Positions 41,511 through 51,637 of a DNA stretch of 64,000 nt are shown here, one piece after another (the first letter of the stretch is position 1; every line of letters starts with the position of its first letter). The DNA comes from Phytophthora colocasiae. Taxonomy: Eukaryota; Oomycota; Peronosporomycetes; Peronosporales; Peronosporaceae. The position numbers and the translations under genes are program-made. Where the stretch lies: NCBI GenBank assembly GCA_018806915.1, contig JAGKQI010000103.1, positions 124,001 to 188,000 on the forward strand, read 5' to 3'. Under the pieces are notes generated by a model. The model ran no database searches. It was not told where the DNA came from and worked only from the letters and a program-made list of their open reading frames with translations.

Positions 41511-42048
41511 TACCGTAATATCGGTGTCAAGTGTCACCCCCCTGGTGCCAACAAATCCAATGATAGGGATAAACTCAAGGTGCAGTGTAGAGATAAGAGA
41601 AACCCGCCGCAGCTGTTTGCAAGTCGTACAACGATGCAACTTCCAACTCCAGCATTGTATTGTACTCTGCAGAAGTGAAGACACCGGTAGTTTATTACTA
41701 GGAATATTAAAGCTACCAGAGATAGAAAATAGGACATGGTAATAACGACGCGCATGTTGCAGGTTTCATACATGCAAAGCGCAGCAGCCTTGAATGCAAA
41801 AGTCTCAGACTTTAGCCTTGGTTTCCAACCGTCTCCTCACCACCATTTCACCCCTGTTCGGTGAACAGTGTTCACTTCTCTGCTCTTCGGTTGTTCGGAC
41901 TATGCGACTGGCTTCAAAAATACTGAGGGGTGACACTTGACAAAGCGGAGCAAATCCTACTTGGCTGTTGCGCTATCAGGTCTGTGATTGGCTAGAATAG
42001 GGGGGTGACAGTTAACAAAAGCGGACACTTGACACCGATATTACGGTA
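41511..42048. mobile_element. 538-bp MITE with 25-bp inverted ends and TA target site
   Basis: TACCGTAATATCGGTGTCAA plus GTGTC (41511-41535) is repeated exactly, inverted, at 42024-42048. If the outer TA is the duplicated target, the TIR starts CCGTAATATCGG, as in Tc1/mariner-type MITEs. A 22-bp motif GGGGTGACA-TT-ACAAA-GCGGA occurs at 41927-41949 and 42002-42025, and its inverted core GTCAAGTGTCACCCC at 41526-41540, suggesting transposase-binding sites. There is no coding sequence of note. It lies 380 bp upstream of the CCCH-repeat gene. Confidence 0.75.
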
Positions 42049-42429
42049 CTGGTGCGGTTTCTTTGTGTTCTCTGGAGCCCTGTCTCCGGCTCCATACTGG
42101 GCGCAAGTCAAGCGTCGCGGAAGGAGGTCAGACACAAGACCTACCCGCGGCGCATCTCACTGGCTCGATCTCTACCCTCTGGGATTCGCCGAAAAAGCAG
42201 CTGCAGGCTATTTTCTGCCAATACAACGTTACCCCTAGCCCGTTTGACCCAAGCAACCCGTGGAAGAAAACCCACGGAGAGCCGCCAGTCCGCTAGAACG
42301 CAAAGTGCTCGAAACGAGAGAAGTGCGAAGAAGAAGAGAGAGAGCGAAACAGGAAAACAGGAAAACCATTGGATCTCTACTGGCCCGAGAATGTGCCGGC
42401 CGATAGAGTCACGAGATTCGCTGGGCGCC

Positions 42430-43626
42430 ATGGGCCCGGCCGCCGTCGCGCTGTTCGCGGGATACCAGCCCGCTGCAGGAGGCAACAAGGCCATGATGAG
42501 CCAGAACGCCAAGCCCGCCTGGTCCGCCGCCGGAGATATGGGCTTCGGTGCGGACGGCATGAATATGCTGAGCATGGCTGCGCCACCCCCGGCGCTGCCC
42601 TTCGTGTCCTTCCCGAAGAACAACAGCTTGCCGACGATGCCGTGGGCCGCCGCCCCTACGACCGACTTGCTGAGCATGGGCTTGCCTAGCGACCAGTTCT
42701 CGGCCGCTGCCCCTGCGGAGGTGAAGCCTGAGACTGCTGTGCAGCCTAATTTTGAGGCCCAGGAGTTGGAGGAGCTGCTGGACTTCTCGATGCCTGGCGA
42801 GGTGGAGAACGCCAGCAAGGACAAGCCCGACCTTGTGAACTTGGACGACGGCTTTGACGGTACGGAAATGTCGATTTTGTACAGCTTTTTGGTGGATGCC
42901 CCTGAGGACAAGTCTAAGAAGACCGCGGAGATCGATGACGGCATCTTGAACCTGAACGTGCTGACGGGAACCCCCATCGACGGATTGATGGAGTCGCTTG
43001 AGGCTGACTTCACCGACACGGAGCTCATGATGACCCCGCGTCAACCGGAGCCTCATATGGCAGGACCCAAGCTTATGACTAAGCCCGGCGAGGTGAAGAG
43101 CCGTCGTCTGTGCAAGAGCGAGGGATGCTACAAGCGCTCGCGCTCGAACGGCCTGTGCATTTCGCACGGTGGTGGCCGTCGCTGCGCCGTTGAGGGTTGT
43201 GACAAGAGCTCGCAGGGTGGAAATCTGTGCATCCGTCACGGTGGTGGCAAGCGTTGCAGTCACGAGGGCTGCGACAAGGCCGCGCAGTCCAACTTCCTGT
43301 GCAAGGCCCACGGTGGTGGCCCGCGTTGCCAGTTCTCTGGCTGCACGCGCAGCTCGCAGGGCGGTGGTTTCTGCCGTTCGCACGGCGGTGGCAAGCGCTG
43401 CATGTTTGACGGCTGTGACAAGGGTACGCAGCGCGGAGACTACTGCGCACTTCACGGTGGATCGCGTCTGTGCGAGGTGCCAGGCTGCATGCGCAACGAC
43501 CGCGGTGGAGGCCTGTGCGCCACCCATGGTGGCGGCAAGCGGTGCACCATGGAGGGCTGCAACAAGCCGTGCCGACGCAAAGGCCTGTGCTCTGCACACC
43601 TTCGCCAGTCGGAGGCTGCGAAGTAA
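42430..43626 (+). CDS. WRKY19-like CCCH zinc-repeat protein without a WRKY domain
   Basis: A single exon of 398 aa; the start at 42430 (GCGCCATGGGC) has the best context, and an in-frame stop-free upstream stretch is probably 5' leader. Residues 1-220 are Ala/Pro-rich and then acidic, with EELLDFSMPGEVENA and TEMSILYSFLVDAPEDK, resembling transactivation segments. Residues about 224-395 form seven 24-residue repeats C-x4-C-x9-C-x2-HGGG, for example CAVEGCDKSSQGGNLCIRHG. This repeat is found in oomycete proteins often annotated WRKY transcription factor 19-like, although no WRKYGQK is present. It is likely a nuclear regulator that binds nucleic acid or protein through zinc. The strong GC3 bias implies high expression. 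Confidence 0.85.
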   Translation: MGPAAVALFAGYQPAAGGNKAMMSQNAKPAWSAAGDMGFGADGMNMLSMAAPPPALPFVSFPKNNSLPTMPWAAAPTTDLLSMGLPSDQFSAAAPAEVKPETAVQPNFEAQELEELLDFSMPGEVENASKDKPDLVNLDDGFDGTEMSILYSFLVDAPEDKSKKTAEIDDGILNLNVLTGTPIDGLMESLEADFTDTELMMTPRQPEPHMAGPKLMTKPGEVKSRRLCKSEGCYKRSRSNGLCISHGGGRRCAVEGCDKSSQGGNLCIRHGGGKRCSHEGCDKAAQSNFLCKAHGGGPRCQFSGCTRSSQGGGFCRSHGGGKRCMFDGCDKGTQRGDYCALHGGSRLCEVPGCMRNDRGGGLCATHGGGKRCTMEGCNKPCRRKGLCSAHLRQSEAAK

Positions 43627-44984
43627 AGGAGATGTCGACCAAGTGGAAGTCGCTCTGCTCTTGCCGAAGTGAGTGAAAAGGAATTGACGACGGTGATGGT
43701 GGGACGATGACGACTCGGAACGATGCATGTGAAGGAAGAGAAAGGAGAGATGATGAAGTGGAAGATGGCGGGTCTTGTGGCGTTGGAATTCTTTGCTGCA
43801 ACCTGGACCTACGGGAACCACTACAAGCAGGATATGTGTATTTCGCCTGGTGGAAGCTGAGAATATTTGATTACTGTAGTTGGCGAAGTCGCAGTGGATG
43901 GTTTGTGGTTGGTGATCCGTGGGCTCGGTTTAGTTTGTCGAAGCTCAAACCGCAGTGGGCTTTGATCGACGGCAGCAGAGGAGACTCTGCATTGTTCATA
44001 TGGTGTATAATTGGCTGGATGGCTGCGTGCGATGGGCGCAGCGCGTCGCGACGAAGGAAGGTCAAGAGTCATCGAGTGGTGGAGTCGAGCGGCAGTCCCG
44101 TCCAGTTTTCAGAGGTTGAAGGCTGGTGAGACCAGGGAGGAAGGAGTCGGGAGATAAGCGGCTTAGTGCTTTGGTTCTTCGCGTTGGCGGTGTGGTGGGC
44201 AACGCGTGGTGTGCCAGCTCTTCTTTATTTACAGCGAGGAGATGTAGGACTAATGCCATTTTGACCTTTAACAGCAAGGGGTTCTGAGGTGTTCAAGTCG
44301 CATCATACTGTAGTATACAGTAGCAATTCTTTAGTTTAAATGCGTGCAAGTGCTAGCTACTGCTGTCTTAGCCACCAGCGTATTTGTGTCAGTGTCTAGC
44401 AGCACATGGTATCCGACGGATACATGCAGGGAGTGCTTGCACTGCAAGTTGCAGCTCCATTGTGTTGGTTCGGTTGTAGCACTTAGCAGAAGTTTCCAAG
44501 GAAACGGCCAGGCTTGACTCAAGCGTCTTGTCGCCGGCAACTTGCCGATGGCAAAGCAGGCAGGAAACAAGTTGCAGTGCCTGACCTTAGGCTCCATTCT
44601 CACTGGACAGTCCAGCGTTTTGGTCAATACAACTTGCCCGACAGACCATGGCGTCAGCGCGAATATGCCATTTACTGGATTGCCATCGCACATTGTGTTA
44701 AGTGGCTCGAGCGCCCTCCCTCACATGCTCCATGTGTTTGAAAGGGTAGGTTAGGTCGTTATTGTAGGCCGTTTCGATACTCGGTGGGAAAGTCTCCACT
44801 GGAGACAACCTGCTATCCATAATATTACATCCGATTTCCCCCGTTGAGTACTAGCATTCTGTCAACTTTCTGCTGCGGCAAAACTTGGCACACGAAGCTC
44901 GCTCGCTTTATAAAAGACAAACTTAGCGAGATTATAAGAATATAAAATATAACATTAAAGAGATTCTAGTAGATTAGAATTGCT
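43627..44984. other. Gene-free stretch of 1.36 kb
   Basis: The first part is the 3' flank of the CCCH-repeat gene. A plus-strand frame 43707-44129 has no recognisable domain. Bases 44760-44980 (TTTATAAAAG at 44908, AT-rich tail) could be part of a degraded LTR or simply the promoter of the next gene; I could not decide. Confidence 0.45.
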
Positions 44985-45540
44985 ATGGCAGGTGGTGCTG
45001 ACGATGCGATGCCTCGCGCGAAGCGACTCAAGCTTCTACGCGAGGCAAAAGCCCGCAAGGAACGCGGTGATAGCAGCAATGGAGAAGCAGGTGCTCTGGT
45101 CGCTCAGGCCCTGAAAAACACGATTGAGGAACCGATGCAGGAAGAGGTGAAGGACCTGGAAGAAAACGTCTCCATGAACTCTGCAACCGACATTAGTGAC
45201 AAGTCGGAGAACCTCGTGGAGAAGATGGTGAAAGTACAGGAGGAAGACACCAAAACAGAGGACGAGAGCGACGACGAGCTGCTCAATCTCGCTCCAAAGC
45301 GCGCCAACTGGGACATGGAACGAGATATCGCTCCAATGCTGCGAAAGCTCGAGCGGCGCACGCAACACGCCATCGTTGAGATCCTTCGTACGCCTTGCAA
45401 TTTTCTTTTCATGCAAAGTTGAGTAAGATCTGACGTGTTTGTGTGTCTTTGTAGGTGAGAAACTGGCAGCAGAGCAAGTGGAAGAAAGTGGAGAGGAAGA
45501 AGAGGATGGGGACGAAGAGGACGAGGAGGACGACGAATAG
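44985..45540 (+). CDS. CCDC12: CCDC12/Cwf18-like spliceosome component
   Basis: Exons 44985-45387 and 45455-45540 (intron 45388-45454) give 162 aa. The start MAGGADDAMPRAKRLKLLRE is followed by the family feature RAKRLKLLREAKARKERGD, a long acidic middle (KVQEEDTKTEDESDDELLNL), the conserved core APKRANWDMERDIAPMLRKL with ERRTQHAIVEILREKL over the splice, and a poly-acidic end. This matches cwf18/CCDC12, which joins the activated spliceosome with the NTC complex. An alternative ATG 24 bp downstream is possible. Cyclin H ends 71 bp away on the other strand. Confidence 0.9.
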
Positions 45541-45610
45541 TAACCCGTGTCGTGTCCAATCCTATTTTCTATGGTATAACGCGTTGGCACACTCGCAGTA
45601 CGGTGCGCAA

Positions 45611-46813
45611 CTAGGCCTTATCCTTTTTCTGCTTTTTCACTTTTTTCTTGTCGTCCTTGGATCCATCCTTGCGCTTCTTATCCTTCTTCTTCCCGTCTCC
45701 CTTCTTGTCCTTCTTCTTGTCTTTCTTGTCATCGTCCTTGTGGAACTGCTTGAGTTTCTTGTAGATCTGTTTGACCTGCTTGGCACGGTGACGTAGCATC
45801 TCTTCGCCGTCATTCTCCTTTTCTGCCTTCAGCGCTTGGAATTCCTGTGTAATCTGTTCCAAGCGACCAGAAACCTCGTCTACAGGTTGGTCCTTGGAGA
45901 ACTTGCTGCGTTTAATATACTCCAGTACATCAGTACTTGCAAGTCCGCTGGCCTTATCACCGCTACTGGCAGCTACCTCGTCTGTCACGTGCCACAGCGC
46001 TGCTAGAGCCAACTGTGACGGGTAATGCAGTAGTGGGAGATCTGTAAGGAGCATGTCGTTGAGTAGAGCTGTCGAGTTGGCGTGTAGCTTTTGCAGGACC
46101 GTCGCAGCTAGATCCTTGTGGAGTATTTGCTTGGCGAAAGCACGAAAGTCGTCCAAAAAGCCGAGCAACGCACGGAACGGGTGGTACATGATGAGCTGGA
46201 AACGTACTCCCTCCAGCAAGATCATTTCATGGCCAATGATGAATTTGTGATCCACGTGAAGCTGGTCAGCAACTGTATCCACGGACATGTACTGTTCCTC
46301 GACTTTGCCAGCAACGTAAATGGCAGTCGGAACGAGATATTTGGGGTGAAACTCCATCACACTGTTACTCAGATAAAACCTCTTGAACAATAACATGGCG
46401 CAGCATTTAACCTTGTCGGATGTGCGCAGGAACTGGGCACTGCAGCTCTCCTGGATCTTCTCCTCGTAAAAAGCTCTAAGTAGCGCCTCCTGCTCGGGGT
46501 CCAGGAACTCCAGTAACGGTGTGAGTTGCAAGTTCGCCTTCTCCTCTGCCTCCTCTAATGTTGGCAGCTCCACGTCCACTTCATCATTCCAATCGAAGGC
46601 ATCGCGCACAGCCGTTGATGAACGAGGCAGTAAAGCAGCGAAAGACCGGGCCTTTCGGGCAGTAGGGGCTGGTGCCTCAGGCTTTTGAGCCTCCTCGCGC
46701 TCCAAACGCAACGCCCTCTTGGTCTTTACATGTTGGAGCCTTCTCACACGCGCCAGTTCCTCCGCCGAGAAGATCCAGTTGTTAAAATGCGTCGACGTAG
46801 AGAGATACGACAT
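45611..46813 (-). CDS. CCNH: Cyclin H, CDK-activating kinase and TFIIH subunit
   Basis: A single exon of 400 aa. MSYLSTSTHFNNWIFSAEEL fits the cyclin H N-terminal helix that contacts the kinase. The first cyclin box has DKVKCCAMLLFKRFYLSNSV and MEFHPKYLVPTAIYVAGKVE; the second has VRFQLIMYHPFRALLGFLDD and SQLALAALWHV. Cyclin H with CDK7 forms the CDK-activating kinase and phosphorylates RNA polymerase II as part of TFIIH. A 60-residue Lys/Asp C-terminal tail (DKKDKKKDKKGDGKKKDKKR) is unlike animal cyclin H and may drive nuclear localisation. Its TFIIH partner Tfb4 is also in this window. Confidence 0.9.
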   Translation of the reverse strand: MSYLSTSTHFNNWIFSAEELARVRRLQHVKTKRALRLEREEAQKPEAPAPTARKARSFAALLPRSSTAVRDAFDWNDEVDVELPTLEEAEEKANLQLTPLLEFLDPEQEALLRAFYEEKIQESCSAQFLRTSDKVKCCAMLLFKRFYLSNSVMEFHPKYLVPTAIYVAGKVEEQYMSVDTVADQLHVDHKFIIGHEMILLEGVRFQLIMYHPFRALLGFLDDFRAFAKQILHKDLAATVLQKLHANSTALLNDMLLTDLPLLHYPSQLALAALWHVTDEVAASSGDKASGLASTDVLEYIKRSKFSKDQPVDEVSGRLEQITQEFQALKAEKENDGEEMLRHRAKQVKQIYKKLKQFHKDDDKKDKKKDKKGDGKKKDKKRKDGSKDDKKKVKKQKKDKA

Positions 46814-46968
46814 GCTCGAATGTTTCTTGCTTTTTGACTGTAGTTTTGGATGAATTCTATGAAAGTAGATAGGTTCTGTCTATACTATATCAAAGGTTAT
46901 GTATTGCACATCATGTTGAAGCGGAGCTCTTCAAAGGATGCTCATCAGTTATATATGGTGTGATGTTC

Positions 46969-47113
46969 GTGTGTTGTTGCAATGTGTTGTTGTAGTGTGT
47001 TAGTGTTGTGTGTGTGTTGTGTTGGTGTTTGTTTGTGTTGTGTTTGTGTGTGTTGTGTTGGTGCTTGTTTGTGTTGTGTTTGTGTTGTGTTGGTGTTTGT
47101 TTGTGTTGTGTTA
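46969..47113 (+). repeat. TGTGTTG/TGTTTG minisatellite
   Basis: About 145 bp of irregular GTGTTGTGTTGGTGTTTGTTT repeats, with longer units starting near 47015, 47057 and 47087. It ends 11 bp before the oxygenase ATG, so it is the 5' leader or promoter of that gene. Such tracts vary in length between isolates. Confidence 0.8.
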
Positions 47114-47123
47114 GGCATTTACG

Positions 47124-48477
47124 ATGTGGATCGCACGTCTCCGTTCTCCGTCTCGAGTAGCTTTAGGGGTTCGATGCTTCTCGTCTTCACGTGTGATGAC
47201 AGCGTCCAAGGTGGCGCTACAGAAACTGCCGCTTGTGGATGTCTCCCCCCTTGTGGAAGCTGCTAATAATGGTCAAAAGGTATCGTCTAAAATCAAGACG
47301 CAAATTCTGGACGCCATGCGCTCTGCCTGCATCGAAACAGGCTTCTTCACGGTCCCTACAGAAGGTGTACTACCGAATCACCTGATACAGGCAGCGTACC
47401 GACGAGCGGATGAGTTCATCGCACTACCCGATGATGTGAAGCAAAAGTATCACTGCAAGCGCTCTCCCAATGCTCGTGGATGGACGCCTATGTTTGAGGA
47501 GCCATCGGTACGATATTTAAAGGAATTGTCAAGATCAATTTCTACTGATATTAGGTGTGTTGAGTGATGCAGTACCAACCGGATGTGGTTTCGCACCTGG
47601 AAGGCTTCGACCTCGCGCGGGAGCTTCCTGAGTCGTTCGTGAAGGAGGGGTCAAGTTTGGGACCGAACGTTTGGCCAGCTGAAGTGCCAGGATTTCATGA
47701 GGACGTCTACGGGCTGTATGAAGAAACGACCAAGCTCTCTACGGTGCTGTTTAAAAGTTTTGCTGAGATGCTCGGACTTCCAGCCGACACGTTCCTGGTA
47801 CAATACCTCTTGCTCTTGCACTTGCAGTTCTGAAAAACGTTGTACTGACTGGTTGCCGTTCCGTGATTTGAAGCAACACGTGGACGAAGAAGCGGAGGCG
47901 TTCATGCGACTGCTAACATACCCTGAGACGGATGCCCACGTGAAGAATTCAACCGTGGGGATCGCTTCGCACACGGATTTCGAATGCTTCACGATTATCC
48001 ACCAGAATGGCGAAGGGCTGCACTTGCTGAACCGCCAGGGCGTTTGGGTTGAAGCTCCGGTGTGCGATGACAGGTATGCAGGACAATTTGTGTTAATTTG
48101 TGATGACTTGAGTGTAAATGAATACTCTTCCTTAGACTCTTCGTAATGGTTGGCGACATGCTTGAGCACTGGACGAACGGGGTTCTAGTCGCGACGGAGG
48201 TAATTGACTTTGCTGAACAGTACAATCGCGTCGATAGTAAAGCTTTCTAACGTGACTATTTGTGTAGCATCGTGTATGCAACTCAGAGAAGAAACGCCAG
48301 TCTATCGTTCGGTTTAATGGTGCTAATGGCGACACCGTCGTCGAACCACTTCCTGCATTCGTGACTTCGGAAAACCCAGCCCGCTATGTGAGAATGACGC
48401 AACGGGAACATATCACCAACCAGATCAACCTTGCGGAACAATTACTCCAGAAAACCAAGGCAGCAGCACAAGCGTGA
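47124..48477 (+). CDS. 2-oxoglutarate/Fe(II) dioxygenase, IPNS-like, probably mitochondrial
   Basis: Exons 47124-47507, 47573-47797, 47874-48073, 48136-48199 and 48268-48477 give 360 aa. MWIARLRSPSRVALGVRCFS is an Arg-rich, acid-free leader fitting a mitochondrial transit peptide. The core starts KLPLVDVSPLVEA and CIETGFFTV, as in isopenicillin N synthase-like enzymes. Iron ligands are His236 and Asp238 (ASHTDFECFTI) and His292 (TEHRV, straight after a splice); RQS at 301-303 would hold 2-oxoglutarate. GDMLEHWTNG is also conserved. The substrate is unknown. Acceptor TTTGAAG for exon 3 is unusual (non-pyrimidine tract), chosen because nearer AGs lead to a stop. Confidence 0.85.
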
Positions 48478-48559
48478 CCCGAAAACAAATCTCTTTCTCG
48501 TGCGATGAAAATGATCTCTAGGCTAGAGACTCTAGCACAGGGTTAACTTCAAACAAACT

Positions 48560-49595
48560 CTACTTTCTCAGTGCCGAAAACTCCAGGAACAACGCTTTCG
48601 ACTCATCATTGCTCATGAGATCGTCTCGGGTTGGCTTCCTTCCGTTCCTCGCCTCAAATTCTTCACGCCACTGTGTTAGAGCTTTTTCTACCCGCGCTAA
48701 CTTCTCAGTGTGAGTTTCTCGGACTACCTCAACAGGGATACTATCCAGCATAGGCTGGCACAGAACGCTCATGATGTCGCGCTTATCAACAGTTCCATCA
48801 GCTAGTTTAGTCATCTGTGGCATGCAACACGTCAAGTAAGTAAAGCATCAACGCTCTTCCTGCTGCAAATAAACGTCTTACCTTGACCAACTTCTGCTCT
48901 GCTCCCGCACCACCGAGAGGGATCAACATACCACCTCCAGGTTTGAGATATTCCAAGAAGCTCTCTGCTTCCGCCTTGGTTTCCACCGCAACACCGACGT
49001 GAATGCAATCATAGCGACCATCAGTCGGTAGGCCGAGATCTTTCTTCCCTGCACTGATGATGATCTCAGTCTGCTTGGCGGCTGTCTCCTTCCCTAAGCT
49101 GCGTCTCAAATTCTCCTTTGAGAACTCCACCAACTCTGGAACAATATCCACGCCCGTAACGAATCCACTTGGCCCCACTAAATGAGCCATTGCAGCCACA
49201 AGAATGCCTGATCCACATCCCACGTCCACCGCCGTCATCCCAGGCTGCAAGTGTGGCTCCAGCAATCCCAGCACCTGTGCGTGTTGCTGCGGAGTGGAGA
49301 TAGTAGCTATCGTGCCGATCTTCAACGGTCGGTTAGCATATCGTTCGTTTGAGTCCCGGAACGCTGGGGCTACGAAATCTCCACGATCCACCCGTCTCAG
49401 TGCTGCCTCAAGTCGCGAACCTGCAGCCACCACGTTTGTTTGGACTAAACTGTCCACCAACGCATCGTGCGAGTCACCTCCAATTTGGTGGCCGATGCTG
49501 GTGCTTACAAGGAGATCTTCCGATATGCCACTCAAGACGCTAAGACCTCGGCCATTGACGCCGACACGCGAGGAGCTCCACGACCGAAGCAGCAT
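48560..49595 (-). CDS. PCMT1: Protein-L-isoaspartate O-methyltransferase
   Basis: Exons 49595-48882 and 48814-48560 give 322 aa. MLLRSWSSSRVGVNGRGLSV may be an organellar leader. The PCMT core follows: HDALVDSLVQTNVVAAGSRL, VDRGDFVAPAF, IGTIATISTPQQHAQVLGLL, the SAM motif VDVGCGSGILVAAMA, DGRYDCIHVGVAVE, and LKPGGGMLIPLGG. It methylates isoaspartyl residues to start their repair. The C-terminal exon adds an unrelated-looking helical tail (EKLARVEKALTQWREEFEAR) of about 85 residues, longer than standard PCMT (about 225 aa). It converges on the oxygenase with an 82-bp gap. Confidence 0.88.
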
Positions 49596-49724
49596 TGGCG
49601 AATCTTAGGCAAAAAAAGTAAAATAGTCCCCGTATTAAAAAAATAGTCCTTTGTAAATTACCGGTACTTCAGCTTTGTTCTTGTAGAGGAAGGAATACAT
49701 GTGAGCATCTTCTCATTGTTAGCT

Positions 49725-50927
49725 CTAGACGATAGGGACAGCCCAGGCGCCATGACTCTCAATGTTGTAAGAGTTGACACCTCTTTCGACTCGGAAAAAG
49801 CCGCGATCGCCCCAGTTGGTCCCGTCCGAGTTACGGGCGATCCAATATTTGATGCCCGACTTGGCGTCGGTGCCCCAGCCGATGAGACTTACCACGTGGG
49901 TCGTACCAGGATACTGCGTTGCGTCACGGAGGATGTAACCTCCCTTGAATTGACGGTATTCTGGCGCCAATGAGTACATGCTGACCACGATTGGACCGCG
50001 ATGGTAGATCTCATTCATCGCCTGGAGCTGGAACTCTTCCGACGTCGTGAAATTGAGCGTGCCGTACTCCGAGATTCGATACTTCACTGGGTCTTCCAAA
50101 ACGAAGCATTCCCCTTTCAGGTTGCACGTGTGGCATTGAGTCGCAGCACACTCACCCCCTCCCATCCACGACGGGTGAGACGCGATATACGGGTTGCAGG
50201 TCAAATCTACAATGCCATTTTCGTGAATCCACTTATGAGCGTACCGCGGATCTCCACCGTGGCACGACCCAAAAGAGCGCATACCACAGTCCAGTAACAC
50301 TTGGGGGGACAGCAGCACTTCCGTTTCCAGCCGGCCTGTCTTCTTGAACTGTGCAATGCGAATCCGATCCGACAGAGCACTGATTGTAGCGAACGCCCAG
50401 CAGGACCCGCACGCACGGGGCACCATTTGGTTCAAGACGCTGGTTGTCAGGCTGATGCCTGTTCCGTTGTAGTCTCGCCAATCCCAGTTTTCAGGGAGGC
50501 TATCAAACGACTTCACTTCCGGCAAGGATGTCAAGATGAGCTCGGGGTCGTTGCCACCAAGGAACCAGCCAGATCCCTTATTGGTTTGAACTTCTGCTAC
50601 ATCCCCATCGCCTTGTCCATTGGCTGTACACGCCGCCATCAAGTCGAGTTGGTTCTGCACCGCGTGCATCGACACCCCATCGTGTGTGTAGTCGACCAAA
50701 GGTTTCGAAGCGAATATTGCCGAATTCAAGAAGCTGCCCAATGCGATCCATCCGACCACAGATCCGATGGAGAGCAGCTTGAATCGGTCATTACGAACAC
50801 CTTCCCAAGTCGATTGCAGCAGCGACGTTGACGACGTTGAAGTTTGCTGTGAAATGTTGCTGATATTGCGATGCGTGTTGGTGCGAGGCTGCAACAGCGG
50901 AAGTTCAGAGTTGTCGTAGATCGCCAT
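49725..50927 (-). CDS. Membrane-anchored cathepsin X/Z-like cysteine protease, copy A
   Basis: A single exon of 400 aa from MAIYDNSELPLLQPRTNTHR; an upstream in-frame codon exists but ATG 50927 has better context. A hydrophobic segment at about 51-73 predicts a type II membrane anchor. The papain-fold domain has WDWRDYNGTG, the catalytic Cys176 in PRACGSCWAF, QVLLDCGMRSFGSCHGGDPR, His in TTHVVSLIGWGT and Asn in WIARNSDGTNWGDRGF. Cys-rich loop WMGGGECAATQCHTCNLKGE is typical of the cathepsin X group, which are carboxy-monopeptidases. A paralogue follows upstream at 51638, same strand. The propeptide is short, as in cathepsin X. Confidence 0.9.
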   Translation of the reverse strand: MAIYDNSELPLLQPRTNTHRNISNISQQTSTSSTSLLQSTWEGVRNDRFKLLSIGSVVGWIALGSFLNSAIFASKPLVDYTHDGVSMHAVQNQLDLMAACTANGQGDGDVAEVQTNKGSGWFLGGNDPELILTSLPEVKSFDSLPENWDWRDYNGTGISLTTSVLNQMVPRACGSCWAFATISALSDRIRIAQFKKTGRLETEVLLSPQVLLDCGMRSFGSCHGGDPRYAHKWIHENGIVDLTCNPYIASHPSWMGGGECAATQCHTCNLKGECFVLEDPVKYRISEYGTLNFTTSEEFQLQAMNEIYHRGPIVVSMYSLAPEYRQFKGGYILRDATQYPGTTHVVSLIGWGTDAKSGIKYWIARNSDGTNWGDRGFFRVERGVNSYNIESHGAWAVPIV

Positions 50928-51637
50928 TGCACCAAGGTTCGTACGCACTGGAAGAGGAAATTGTGGAGTGGTGCCAGCAGTGCCATGTTCTCTCGAACAA
51001 CCAGCTCCTCTCGACTGTTGGAAGGACACACACACATAGGATGGATACACTCGACGTAACTCGACGTAATTAGCTCTGATTGGCTAGATCCGGCCAATCG
51101 GAGAGAAAAGAATGGATGTGTCGATGTTGAAGCCGTAACTATACTCTAAATGAGCATCGTTCTCCTTCTTCTACGACTTGTTTGCTGCGGCATAGCCAAC
51201 TCCACACCCCATAACAACTTGCCACTTACATTATTGCCAACACATCATCAACCTCTTCTTGCTATGCCACCCATAGGGCAACTCTGAATCGAGTCTCGAC
51301 GCTGATGAATTCTTACGACGATGACCAGCGTCACCCGCGTCCCAAAGCACTGCGACGCTTGTCCAATGGTCTGAAGCTGCAGTCTCTAGTCACGCTAGGC
51401 TCGAACTGCGTTACTTCCCATGTCAACGGAATCCTCCGATCACTGCAAGTGAATGTATACTTGCAGCAACGCACCTGAACTTGTTTTTCGCAAGAGAAAG
51501 TCGATGTGGTGACGAAGTCAACGTCTTCGGCAACTTCAATTGATCAGCTGTATGATGCACGCAACGTAAATGCCACAACCAAACAGTCGACTACAAACTG
51601 CCTGCCTGTTTATCAAGATATTTTAGCTAGTTTGTTT
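50928..51637. other. Intergenic, 710 bp, between the two cathepsin genes
   Basis: Contains the promoter of copy A and the 3' flank of copy B. A small ATG-initiated frame of 57 codons (51305-51478, MNSYDDDQRHPRPKALRRLS) shows no domain. No repeat or element is recognised. Confidence 0.45.

Noticed and set aside
42409..43821. 470-codon open frame antisense to the CCCH-repeat gene
   Set aside because: It mirrors the GC-rich, repeat-coding strand; the product is Ala/Leu/His-rich with no domain and no promoter. A shadow of codon bias.
43707..44129. 140-codon plus-strand frame downstream of the CCCH-repeat gene
   Set aside because: It lies in the expected 3' flank and shows no recognisable domain.
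44760..44984. Possible degraded LTR just upstream of CCDC12 (TATA-like TTTATAAAAG and AT-rich tail)
   Set aside because: No TG...CA ends, primer site or duplication could be found; may be an ordinary promoter.
51305..51478. 57-codon ATG frame between the cathepsin genes
   Set aside because: No similarity, no splice continuation and poor conservation evidence; too short to support.
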